Shown piece by piece: positions 12,350-23,215 of a stretch of 64,000 nucleotides of DNA (positions are counted from its first letter, which is position 1; each line of letters starts with the position of its first letter). The stretch lies in NCBI RefSeq assembly GCF_000471905.2, contig NW_006498192.1:1044301-1108300 (forward strand). The letters are read 5' to 3'. A program made the position numbers and the translations under genes. The notes beneath the pieces are model-generated. The model worked only from the letters and a program-made list of their open reading frames with translations, was not told the origin of the DNA and did not search any database. This DNA is from Amborella trichopoda. Lineage: Eukaryota; Streptophyta; Magnoliopsida; Amborellales; Amborellaceae.

Positions 12350-15172
12350 AATTAACAAATGGGCAAGTTTCATCACGATCAGGTATGTCCAAGGAAGCAA
12401 ACACAAAGAAACAATTTCAGCGAAATCAGTATCTAGCACCTTGAAATGGACCCTGTAACTAGAGCCATACTTTTGGTGCGTCAAACAGCTTTGAGACTAC
12501 CGCCATTAGATCCAGCACTGTCGAAGCCCCTATGGGTCAAGTTTCGAATTAATCGGTCACTCCAAGATAAATTTAAGGGTAAAATATTGAAAACAGGTGG
12601 CCGTACACTATTCCCGTGCAGCCTCACTCCATCAAAATACCATTAAAGGTGGTGGTTTTAGCTATCACTGCCATTCACTTTCGAGGCTTATATCTCACTC
12701 GTTCCAAGTCGAATCGCTCCCAAATTTGTTGAGTGTGTTCGTCTCATCAAGACGAACAATTCAATATGTGGTAAGCCCTGTGACGACGCCCTAACAAAGA
12801 GAAAAACTAAATGAAAGTCGCTGATCCGTGAAGGAAGTTGCAGAAATTCAGCAGCAGCACGCCTCATTCTAGCAGCCAGATCACGTTGCTCGCATATCCG
12901 ATTGGCACAAAACTAATTGCATTATGTACGTGAGGTCTGAAGCTATCTTTGGTTCGAACCTTGCATACAATGAACCGTTGGATTTCACACATGAAGGCAT
13001 CAAAGCTGCTGTAAATTTCAACCATCGAATTTCAAGATTACGGTAAAAAAAAACTCAAGACACTAAGATCTTCATTCTGACATGAATCAAGCAACATTTT
13101 TTGCAACATGAATGTGACGGCATGCTCAGTGTGATTCAACGAAGAATTCATGAAGAAACTTTAAGGAAAAAGCACACAATCGATCCGAAGTTTTTAAGAT
13201 TCATCCAAAATTCAAGTCTCATGATCTCAAAAACATGATTCATGGCTTGAAGTTGGTATCAAAATGATCGTCATGCCGAGCCCTACAAGAAAACAATAAT
13301 ATTTTGATCAAACGGCATCAGAGCACCCTCGAGTCAGCTATGAAAGATCACACAAGTTCTCGGGCAGCAGTAGGGACTATTATGGAATTTCATACATTGT
13401 TAGGCAAGGACAAAACAGTCTCCTCCCCTCATTCTCTATTCTCCCCTCTTTCTCTCTCCTCCCATATTTCTCTCTCCTCCCCTCTTACTCTCTCCTTCCA
13501 CTCAATCTCATCTCTATCTATTTCTCTCTCCTCCCCTATTTCTCATTTCTATCTCTCGCTCTTCTTCTCATCTCTATCTCTTTCTCTCTCCTCCCTCATT
13601 TCTCATTTCTATCTTTTTCTCTCTCCTCCCCTATTTCTTATGTCTATCTTTATCTCTCTTCTTCTCGTCTCTATCTCCTTCTCTTTTGAAGTCAGTCAGC
13701 AAAGCTAAGCACCGACTGAATTTCTCATCTTTTCTCTTCTTTTGAAGCCAGTCAACGAAGCCTAGTGCCGGCTAGATTTCTCTCTCTTCTCTTCTTCTGA
13801 AGTCAGTCGGTGAAGCCTAGCATCAGTTGAATTTCTCGTCTCTTCTATTCTTCTGAAGCCAGTCGGTGAAGGCTAGTGCCGGCTGGATTTCTCTATCCTT
13901 CTCTTCTGTCACAGTCAACGAAGCCTAGCGCCGGCTGGATTTCTATCTCCTCTTCTGTCAAAGTCGGCGAAGCCTAGCGCCGGTTGGATTTCTCTCCCTT
14001 TTCTGCTGTCACAGTCGATGAAGCCTAGCACTGGTTGGATTTTTCTCTCTCCTTTTTCATCATAATCAAAGAAGTTTAACGCTGGCTCGATCTCTCTCTC
14101 TTGCTTCTCTTCCATTACAACCGATGCAAGCCTAACGCCGGTTGAGTCTCTCCCTTTCTCTTCTTTTGACACAGTCGGTGAAGCCTAACACCAACTGTAT
14201 TTTCTCTCTCTTCTTGAGGCACAATCGGTGAAGCCTATCATTGACTGCATCTTCTCTCTCTTCTTCTCTATATAACACTATCGATGAAGCCTAGTGTCAA
14301 CTACATCTTCTCTCTCCTCTTCTCTGTATAACACAGTCGGTGAAGCCTAGCACCTATTGCATTTTCTCTCTCTTCCTTCCAACATAGCAGACAATGCCTA
14401 GCGTCGAATGCGTCGTCCTTCCCTGTCTCTCTTTTATTCTCTCACCTTTCATACCCTGCTCTTCCCTTCTTCTCTCTCCCTCCTTTTGTTCCCTTCTTCT
14501 CTTACATAACCATCATCCTGATTTTTTTTCATTCAACTAAGAGGGATTGAGGTTAGCCTCTCATGGTAATCCTGTCGTCTAGTTGTAATGTTGTTGTGTT
14601 AGGATTGCTTGGCCCGCTTTATTTCCACGATAGACTAATCATTATGCCTAGCTAGTTGGTATCGGTAATGACGTCTAGTAGTAATCTTGTGAGCCTGTCT
14701 TAGTTGTGGAGCCCATTTTACTATCACATCAGGCCAATTATTCATCAGCTTAGTCACTGCTCTGATCTTCCTACTCAGTCGAATTCTTCACTCCATCTTT
14801 TTTTTTTTCTCTTGTTGAATGCGCATGCTTGTGTACGTTCATCAAAGAGGAAAAATGTGAGGTTTGACCTGCCTGTCTTAAATATATGCCATATGTGTGT
14901 GATTGCAAAAAACAAGAAGAATACTCCGAACCAATTTTATTACTGGGGGGCTTTCTTTATGATCTAAGAGAGTGCCCATGCGACTCAGCCCGAGTAAGTC
15001 CCGAACCCACCTTAAATTCCTCTCTCTCCGATTGGTAAAACCTTCCCCCATTTTCAAACTAGGTTCTCAAGAGAGCAATCTCAAAAATGTCCTAGGTCTT
15101 CCCTCAAAGATTGAGATGCCGGCCGCCCGATCCCCAAAAGGATCAGGAGGGCGAGGTTGAGGCACCTAACCA
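12350..15172 (+). repeat. LTR1: 3' LTR of element A, truncated and internally deleted
   Basis: Homologous to LTR2, LTR3 and LTR4 and ending in the family terminus GGCACCTAACCA. It lacks about the first 140 bases. A second deletion at about 13419 removes roughly 270 bases that in LTR2 hold the TATA-like box and the AATAAA signal, so this copy has no core promoter or polyadenylation signal. It is joined directly, without PBS or gag, to the protease region of element B at 15173. Confidence 0.9.
13420..14420 (+). repeat. U5 polypyrimidine tract and hairpin array of LTR1
   Basis: 13421-13690 is almost pure C/T, built from CTCTCTCC and TCTCATCTCTATCT variants. From 13690 to 14420 about 14 units of 45-60 bases follow. 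Each consists of a hairpin core (CAGTCGG arm, AAGCCTAG loop, CCGACTG-like arm) and a CT-rich spacer. Arms in this copy are more decayed than in LTR2. Confidence 0.85.
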
Positions 15173-16400
15173 CTCCTTCCTAATCCCAATAGTTCAAACA
15201 ATCCACCAATTCTCCAATTCCTTGAGACCCCTTTTATCCCATACACTCAGTTGATTACAAGACCTCAAACTTTCATCATTCAAACCAAGCCCGCTGTGCA
15301 ATCAAGTCAGCCGGCCGGCCAAGGCAAACCTTTTCTACCTAAACCTGCTCCTCAACTCAACATACCACCCAAATTAGGGGCAAGACCAGGAGCACAAGGC
15401 CTTGATCAAGAAAAGGTGAAATACGATGTGGTAGGGAACCTACGAAAACTTCTGGCTCTTCTCAGACTCTTGAAGGATCAACATATGGCTTTTGTTCAAG
15501 CTCTTTCTAACGCAGAAGTGTACGAAACCGAAGTAGAACCTATTGAGGTTCACCCGACAATTTTAGAAGGATGTATGCCAATCACCTTTTCAGAGGAAGA
15601 TCTGCAACTGGGGGAAAAATTCCATAATCGCCCTCTCTGTTACTGACGAATTACATGCATGCCCCATCAACCGAATTATGTTAGATGGAGGGTCGGCAGT
15701 CAACCTTATTCCAAGGAGGATCCTTACTCGATTTGGGTTGGGGTCCGAAGATCTTACTCCGACCCATGTCACAGATCAAGGGTTCAACTAATCAGGAGAG
15801 AAGCCAGCTGGCACGATACGCCTTTGTTTTAAGATCGGTGAGCTAAACAATTACGCCCAATTTCATGTAATCGACACCGACACTTCCTACAATATTCTCC
15901 TCGGTCAGCCATGGCTCCATGACCAGGGGGTGGTTCCATCAACATTACATCAATGTTTCAAGTATAGCTGAGGCGGGAGACAACATAGGGTCTATGCTGA
16001 CAAAAAACTGTTCTCTGTTATCAAAACTCACTATGCCGGTGCTAAATATTATTTCACGGATCTGACGTCGCCTCAGAAGCCAAACGTTGGAGGTCACAAG
16101 TCTACAATCAAGACAATGTCTTTCTCTCATGAAGATGTTGAGGATGTTGGGAGAACATTGGTGAACATGTTCAAAGAGGAAGAAAGGTAGGGCAGAATTT
16201 TACCCCTAACCACCCTACATTCTAACATCCCAACCATCATCTCTCAAGAAACTCCTTCTTCGCTTGAAAAGGAGTCTTCGCCCTCTACCCCCAGTTTTGA
16301 GCCACCTTGGTCAAAAGATGAAGCAGAGGTCATTCCTAAAATTGAGTAAGCCATGGGGATAGAATTCTTGGCTCCAAGGATCACCTATACACAGGACCAG
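15173..16400 (+). pseudogene. pro: Retropepsin region of element B
   Basis: The 131-residue frame at 15251-15646 covers the segment before the protease and ends in LQLGEKFHNRPL. A one-base shift then leads to NRIMLDGGSAVNLI (about 15670-15710), the aspartic protease active-site block. The FHVIDTDTSYNILLGQPWLH block (about 15860-15920) is continuous here, where A has a stop. A TGA at 15969-15971 follows the HQCFKYS block at exactly the same codon as in A. The copy is closely similar to A and better kept over the core. Confidence 0.8.
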
Positions 16401-16926
16401 CAGAAAGTCTTGCATATCCCCATTACGCTCTTGAAAGCCGAAGTGGCGCGGCAATCGCCGCGAAATATTTTTCCAAAATCTGGTTGCTATAAGTATAGAT
16501 GATACTTATCAGACCAGTGACCAGCTGAAAGTTCTACTTTTCCCCAACCTCTCAGGAGGAGAGCAGTTCGATAAAGAGCAACTTTCTTTCCCTCATGGGC
16601 AGGATCCCCTAGCAAACTTAAGAACCGAAGTTTGTAGTCTCCAGATTCAGTTGGAGGTCATGCGTATTGCTTCAAAACATCTTAAGGAGTTCATGCCAGA
16701 GACTAAAAGATATGATGAGCTTAAAGCAAATGCGCCACTGATGGAGGCCGAAGCCCCTCCTGACTAGATTATCTATAGCAACCAAGCTCACCAAATCATA
16801 AGGAAAATGAACTATGAGTCCATGGCCAATCATACATTAAGAGGAGAAAAAGCAACAACTCCCCATTTCGAAGCTATCCAAGCTGCGGCAGCCCACCATG
16901 GGGCTAAACAAGGCCTAGGGTATTAG
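16401..16926 (+). pseudogene. Post-protease linker of unknown function (element B)
   Basis: This is the better preserved copy of the linker seen in A. It shows SDQLKVLLFPNLSGG, a helix-forming LRTEVCSLQIQLEVMRIASK stretch, and MNYESMANHTLRGEKATT, ending HHGAKQGLGY with TAG at 16924-16926. One TAG lies inside it after EAEAPPD. The domain is not recognised. It replaces RT, RNase H and integrase. Its end is followed by an A/G-rich stretch (16950-17020). Confidence 0.5.
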
Positions 16927-17058
16927 CCTCTTGGGGCAATAAAAGTGTCGAGAGGCATTCAGAAAAAAAAAGAAAAAGAAAGAGAAATCACATGAGGTGC
17001 AACAAAAGTAAGAAGAGAATGAAATCATGCAGTAAAGTCAATCAAAAGAGAGAAGCAC

Positions 17059-20000
17059 TTTATTCATCAGTTAAATTTTTTTACAAAGTACTGGTAAGAG
17101 TAAATAATATGTTCAGAAACTATCGATCATCTTATTGATCTCTGCACTGCACGCTTCAAGAGAAATCTCGGTGCCTTGGACTCGCGCCTCAGTTCCGCCA
17201 CTGTTTGAGTCTCCTTTGTAGTCGCCATAGTTTCTGACTCAATTGCGCCACTGAGTTCAGCCAAATCTTCAACCAATGAGGCCTCCATGGCCCTCCTCTG
17301 AACCATCTCTGTCTCAAGGCCTGTGAATTCTTCTCTCAATATTCGCTTCTCTTCTTTGATTTCAATCATTCTCTTGAAGCTTCCTTGTGCCTCCCTCTTG
17401 AGATCCTGTGGACAGCCAGTTATCGTGGCCTTCTTCTCAATGCAAGCATCTATCTTCTCATGACGGCGCAAGATCGACTCTTCCAAGAAGGCTAGCTGAC
17501 TAGCCTTCTCATGATGTAACACCCCCAACCGCCAGCTCTCCAACTTGTTTAGAGTTACATTAAAATGGGAACGCGCTTCTGGTGCACTCCCAATTGTGGT
17601 GGTCATAGCAAATTCCTTCAGTCTTGCCAAAGCTTCACTTAGCTCGTTGAAAGGCAACTCCCTTAAGCCCTAAAGGCCTACTCAAATCATGCATGCAATC
17701 ATGGTAGAAACCCCGCTAAATATGGGCCTAGATGGCGCTGTTGGGATTACTACTGCTGAAGAACCCTCAATCTACCCGAGTTCTTCAAAGTCAGCCTCCC
17801 CGCGTTGACCTTCTCCCATAGGGACCTCTACTTCAGTCCCAACAAGCTCTGAAGAAACTTGTTCCCCTTGCTCTTCATCTGCCACTTCAACATTAGCGAG
17901 ATCAGGAACCGCCTCCTCTCTAGCGAATTCAGCTCTAGCCATGACTTCTTCCATTTGGCTTGCACCTTCAATGGCCAGAACCTCAGCCACAAAGAGCTCA
18001 GTCCCCTCATCTTCATGACTTGGGACCATGAGGGCAGCAATTTCTTGAGTCATAGTCCCTGCCTTGGTCGGGGCACTGAGCTTCTGATGCACGGAGGCCA
18101 TATCAACATCAGATTCCCTTCCTGGAGCAGTTTCTTTGAGACCTGTAGCCTCATTAGTACCCGTCTGAGCTGCCTCCGACTCAGGGATTGCCCCTTTATC
18201 ACCACAAGATCTGGAGTCACCTCTTGATCAGAAGCAACGACAACCGGCTGAAAGCAGCAGGAGTCGTTTGCCTTAGTTTCTGAAGAAAAAGAAGACAATT
18301 CAAGAAAATATGATGGTGGTCCAAAGAGCGTAGAAGGCGATACTGGGGGAGATCCTAAAAAATCAGAAAAGGAAGAACTACCTCCTTATTTTGACATCAT
18401 TGGAAGGTTGGCACTCTTGCGCCTCTGAGTATGCACACTAACTGAAGACGTTGCACGAGTATCGGCAGTGGTCAAGCGCTTTCTTTTCTTCCCCCCTTCC
18501 GGAGTAGGAGTGGCTGGTTCAAATCCACCTCCATGAGAAGGCCCTCCAGCCAATTTACTGTGGGGACCACTCCTTATTAGGGCGTTCAAGTTCTATCAGG
18601 GATGCTTTTCATAACTAGGGACTTGTCGCGCCTCATCCCACTCAAAGATGGAACTAAGATTATCGAAGACACTTCCAGTCCTTGTCTTCATTGCAAGAAA
18701 TTCTAACGAGGTCTCATCAGTTGCTATCTTACTCGGAAGGCCTAGAGCTCGCCAGCTAGAGGGATAATCTAAGAAAAATACCACATCAGAATAAGGAGCA
18801 TCTTCCAGTCTCCTTTCCAAGGGTGATCTTTATCCCAATATCCCCTACTAGTGATTCTCCACCAGTTCACATAGTCCTTGGTAGTTCAGACCCTCCTGCT
18901 AAAATGAGGTAATACATATTTGCTGGTTTCGGTCATCTTTAAACACATAGACCAAGCGATACGTATATGCTCTGGCAGCCAAAGCTCACGGAAAGTTCCA
19001 AACTCTTCTGTCTTCCTCTTGTTCACTTTACTCCGGTGCTTTTCGAAAAACACCGAGAAGGGGCAGCCTTGATCAAGCTCGTGTTGACAGGCGAAGCGGT
19101 GGGGGAAATACCCTCTAACCTGACACTATGCTGAGTCTGATAAGGTAGAACTCCCCCTCTGATGCTTAGGATGAACATGAGCTCCTTAATGGTTGTTGGA
19201 GCGTCGTCTAGCTCCTTCCATAACTCATCAATGAAAGCACGGTCAGTGAAGCTCCGCCTCATGTTCAGAGAGTCATTCCCAAATATACCCCGAGCCTCCC
19301 CTGAGGTATGAAAGATAGCCCTCTGGTTGGTAATCCTCATCAAGAAGGGCCACCGTTTATTTCCTAAGCACTAATGCTAAACATAGGTGTCAGGGAAATA
19401 GGCCCCTAGCCACCCTTACACGTAATGCACAGGGAATGGAGTTTTGAAATCCCCAGGAAATGCCTCTCCTCCTACAATGTCATTCCCTCCCTCTTTGCCC
19501 TTGTAGGCCTTTCCACAGGAGATGGCCCCCAAGCCATAGTAAATGTTACACAAGACTAGCAGAGCAAGGGCATACCCATGCCATCTGGCCATATTGCATG
19601 CCACATATAGTACGCCTAGACGAATGTCGTCCCCTCAGCCAGGGAGCACGAATTTGCACAAAAATAAGGCCACATATGCGACCAAGAAGACACGATCCCA
19701 AGTTGATATGCAGGAGGCGTCTCCTTTGCAACCGCCTTCCCTTTTGCTTCAGAGTGCCCTAACCACCTCGCGATAATCCCCACAAAAGAATTTCACCCAT
19801 TGCGTGAAGGTGACCTTGCCTTTGCTAGATCGTGCGACAATAGACTAGTAGGCCTCGAAGATCTTCTGAAGATTAGCAGGTGGCTATTCGGTCCCCAAGT
19901 CAGCACTATCGAAGATGACCAAGTTCGAGGGTACGAACTCATCATACATAGCCTCGATCATCGGGAGACCTCCAATACAGTGAAGATCTAGTAAAGAGAT

Positions 20001-20060
20001 TTCTGCTTCCCCATGCCCAAGAAGCTAGGTATTGCTAACGTGGCTCCATGTCTCAAGTAA
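17059..20060 (-). pseudogene. Antisense extra ORF of element B: plant-mobile-domain-like plus coiled coil
   Basis: Read on the minus strand, a plant-mobile-domain-like segment comes first. VFLVAYVALFLCKFVL and NMARWHGYALALLVLCNIYYGLGAI are its most typical parts (about 19720-19500), followed by TPFPVHYV and a 106-residue frame (19343-19023). The MVFFLDYPSSWRALGLP block comes next (18820-18596), then a low-complexity region with GGKKRKR and a Ser/Glu-rich part (18589-17772). It ends in a 176-residue helix-rich, coiled-coil-like frame (17657-17127). AATAAA lies on this strand at 17064-17059, about 65 bases after the last stop. The N-terminal part corresponding to A 7880-8730, including the start codon, is deleted at about 20065. 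Confidence 0.6.
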
Positions 20061-21200
20061 TTCTAGTCGTAACACCTCGAACTCAGCAGTGTTGACTGAC
20101 AACCATCACCACGTCCTTCAGCGATGCTTGACACACGAGCGAATGTCAACCGTCATCATGTCTCGTTGCTCTGCCTGACACATGAACAAGGTAACTATAC
20201 ACCTTCTCGGCAATGGTTCACCTCCCTCAACCGTACACCTACGTTGCAACGATCTGCCTTCAGTAAACTGTTCGTTTTCCTCGACCTTTCAGTTTCTATC
20301 GGAACTCCCCTGTCGTTCCCAAAAAACCTCTGAAAAATCATTACAACCCCTAGAAAACCCTTAAAATCTGTGAAAAATTCCCAAGACTTGCAAAAACACT
20401 TACCACTGCACTTCCCACCTCTTCCACCTTCAAAAAACTACAGTCAGAGCTTTTTATTGTTTCCCAAAAAACTCCTCGGAGAACTCTCTTTCCTCGCTCC
20501 TTTCCCTGCAAGCTTCACCAAAATATTGGCAAAGTTTGTTTGTCGAAGGCCTTCCCTGAAAAACCACTAGAAATCCCACTGTTTGCCGAAAACCTTCCAT
20601 GCAAAACTTTTGCTAGAGTCCCACTGCTTGTCGAAACTTCAACCGGGTACCCACTCTTCACTGTTAAAGAAATGTTTTCTTTAAAGTTTTTACCTTCGGT
20701 GAAAAGTGGAGAAAATGGGATTTTACCCCCTTATATAGACCACACTACTGTCAAATGCCCCTCACAAACTAGGAATTCCAGTCGCATCCAAGGGAAGCCG
20801 AGCGACGATGAGCTGAGTAGGGCTTTGACTCAAGGCCCGAGGTAACTCTCATAGATCCACTCCCAGCACCAGCTACTCGCTTGAAGTGACCTGGCATCAG
20901 GTGAATTTCAAACAACCTTAGCGTCGATTGACTTGACGCCGGGTGAATTCCAAACAACCCTAGCGCCTGTTGGCTTGGCGCCGGATCAATTTCAAATGAA
21001 CTTAGTGCCGATTTACTTAGCGAACAATGTCACGGCTTGTTCACAGCGTCAGATGAGTTTTAACAATTCAGTGCCGATTGTGTTTTTGAGAACTCATCAC
21101 CGATTGAACACTCGCAAGAAACAATTATTGTTATACTTGGCTTCGACTGTATTTCAAGTCATCTATTGTCGCCCATTTCCAGCTAAAGCTGTGTATGTCC
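20061..21200 (+). other. Element B proximal 3' UTR
   Basis: No gene. It matches A 8735-9900 and, from about 20200, C 41030-41700. Cores such as CTAGCGCCTGTTGG and TTGGCGCCGG recur between 20860 and 21110. They are the same arm-like motif found in the LTR hairpins. ORFs at 20370-20845 and 20933-21346 match no family I know and are not kept in A or C. Confidence 0.55.
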
Positions 21201-21640
21201 TACCACTATCCCTATTGGAGTTGCACCCAGGCCACCACACCCAAGCCTTGGCCTATCATCCCCAATGGAGTCAGGAGCAGGCTATTATTCCTCATCCCCA
21301 TAAAAGTCACACCCATATTACAGCCCATTATCCCCATTGGAGTTAGGGTCATTCTTACCTCTTCAATTCTTGGTGGGTCTGTTTCACACCAAGCTATCTT
21401 ATCCCCAGGGAGTCGAGTTACCTGTCATAAGCCAATTCTCCATAGAGACTCATCTTTCACCCCATGGAGCAACACTTGCCCCCCTAAGCCGTAGTGAAGT
21501 CTGCTTCTGTTGGCCATCCTTCATCGGGTCACCATTTCCATCTAAGATCCCAGTTTGTGAATGGTCCTAACCACTTTATCCTCGGGAAGTTGAAGTGCCA
21601 TCCACAGACCAATTCCCCATGGAGCTCCACTTACATGGTG
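21201..21640 (+). repeat. Cluster of motifs complementary to the primer binding site (element B)
   Basis: Motifs close to TCCCCARTGGAGTC start at 21259 (TCCCCAATGGAGTC, 13 of 14 bases as in the PBS complement), 21331 (TCCCCATTGGAGTT), 21402 (TCCCCAGGGAGTCG) and 21614 (TCCCCATGGAGCT). A weaker one is at 21209. Position and order match elements A and C. Confidence 0.6.
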
Positions 21641-23215
21641 ACCCACCCCGGTCCGTGCTGCACGACCCTGAACTGCACAACCCAGATCTAGTTGCACGAC
21701 CCTAAACTGTACAACCTCGGTATGTGTTGTGCGACCCTAAATTGCACAGCCCAGGTCTAGTTGCACAACCCTAAACTGTACAACCTTGGTCTAGTTGCAC
21801 GACCCTTAAACTACGTGGTCCAAACTATATGACCTTAAACTGTAGCGGAGGTTTAGCTGCACGACCCTAAACTACACAACTCAGGTCTAGCTGCATGACC
21901 CTAAACTACACAACCTCGGTCCGTGCTGCATGACCCTAAACTGCATAGCCCCGGTCTGTGCTGCACGACCCTAAACTGCACAGCCCCAGTTTGTGTTGCA
22001 CAACTCTGAACTGCACAGCCCAGATCTAGCTACATGACCCTAAACTGCACAACCCAGGTGTAGGTGCTCGACCCTGAACTGCACAACCTCGATCTGTGCT
22101 GCACGACCCTAAACTGCACAGCCCCGGTTCGTACTGCAAGACCCTAAACTGCACAGCCCCAATCCGTGCTGCATGACCCTAAACTGCATAGCCCAGGTTT
22201 AGTTGCATGACCCTAAACTGTACAACTCAGGTCTAGTTGCACGACCCTAAACGGTACAACCTCGGTCCATGCTGGACGACCCTAAACTGTACAGCTCAGG
22301 TCTAGCTGCAGATCCTAATCTGCATAACCCAGGTCTAGGTACACGACCCTAAACTGCACAACCCTGGTTCGTGTTGCACAACCCTAAACTGCACAGTCCA
22401 GGTCTAGTTGAACGACCCTAAACTGCACAACTCAGGTTTAGCTGCATGACCCTAAACTGCATAACCTGGGTCTGTGTTGCACGACCGTAAACTGCACAAC
22501 CCCGATCCGTGCTGCATGACTCTAAACTTCACAGCCCCGGTCCGTACTGCATGACTCTAAACTGCACAGCCCAGGTCTAGCTGTACGACCCTAAACTGCA
22601 CAACCCAGGTCTAGCTACACGACCCTAAACTGCACAACCTCAGTCCATGCTGCCCAACCCTAAACTGCACATCCCCGGTCCGTACTGCATGACCCTAAAC
22701 TGCACAGCCTCGTTCCGTGCTGCATGGCCCTAAACTACACAGCCTCGATCTGTGCTCCACGACCCTAAATTACATAGCCCAAGTCTAACTGCATAACCCT
22801 AAACTACACAACCCTAGTCTAATTGCACGACCCTAAAACTACATGGTCCAAACTATATGACCTTAAACTGTAGCAGAGGTCTAGTTGCCCGACCTTAAAC
22901 TGTAGTAGAGGTCTAGTTGCACGACCTAAAACTGCACAGTCCTAGTTGTATGAATTTAAAATGCATAACCACGATCCAGATGTATGACCTTAAACCATAG
23001 TACATGTTCGAGCTGCATGACGTTAAAAGGACTCAGCACCACAGTCTAAACTATATGACCTTAAATTGTAGCGAAGGTCTAACTTCATGACCTTAAACTA
23101 CACGGTCCTAGTTGTATGACTTTAAACTGCATAACCACGATCCAGCTATATGACCTTAAACCGTAGTGCATGTCCTGGCTGCATGACAATAAACTGCTTT
23201 GCGCAGGTCCACGAG
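21641..23215 (+). repeat. Expanded 35-bp tandem array in 3' UTR of element B
   Basis: About 44 units with a period of 34-35 bases (for example GACCCT at 21664, 21698, 21733). The most common core is GCACGACCCTAAACTGCACA with CAGGTCTAG or CGGTCCGTG between cores. This is the longest of the three arrays, about twice A and four times C. Towards the right end the units change to GACCTTAAACTGTAG and GACTTTAAACTGCATAAC, the same order of variants as in A. Confidence 0.9.

Larger units (their letters stand above)
1..15172 (+). mobile_element. Element A: Tat-lineage Ty3/gypsy retrotransposon, gag-pro only, 5' end outside window
   Basis: The first base aligns by eye with about position 32360 of element C, roughly 0.5 kb downstream of that element's primer binding site. 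The 5' LTR and PBS of A should therefore lie a short way left of the window. The order is gag, retropepsin, a linker ending in a stop at 5407-5409, an antisense ORF, a 3' UTR with several tandem arrays, and LTR1. No RT, RNase H or integrase lies between the protease and the antisense ORF. Because element B lacks them at the same place, this is a shared structure and not damage private to A. The reading frames are heavily broken. Confidence 0.85.

Noticed and set aside
13304..13708. 134-residue Ser/Leu/Phe-rich frame in LTR1 and similar ones at 45322-45707, 55368-55946 and 61251-61641
   Set aside because: They are translations of the CT-rich (or GA-rich) tracts; any frame is open there. No protein-like composition and no conservation at the residue level.
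17059..20060. A host gene encoding a plant mobile domain protein
   Set aside because: Same position, orientation and flanks in A and B, between protease and 3' UTR, so it is part of the element.
21641..23215. CRISPR-like array of regularly spaced repeats
   Set aside because: Head-to-tail 35-bp units without unique spacers, in a plant retrotransposon 3' UTR that recurs in A and C.
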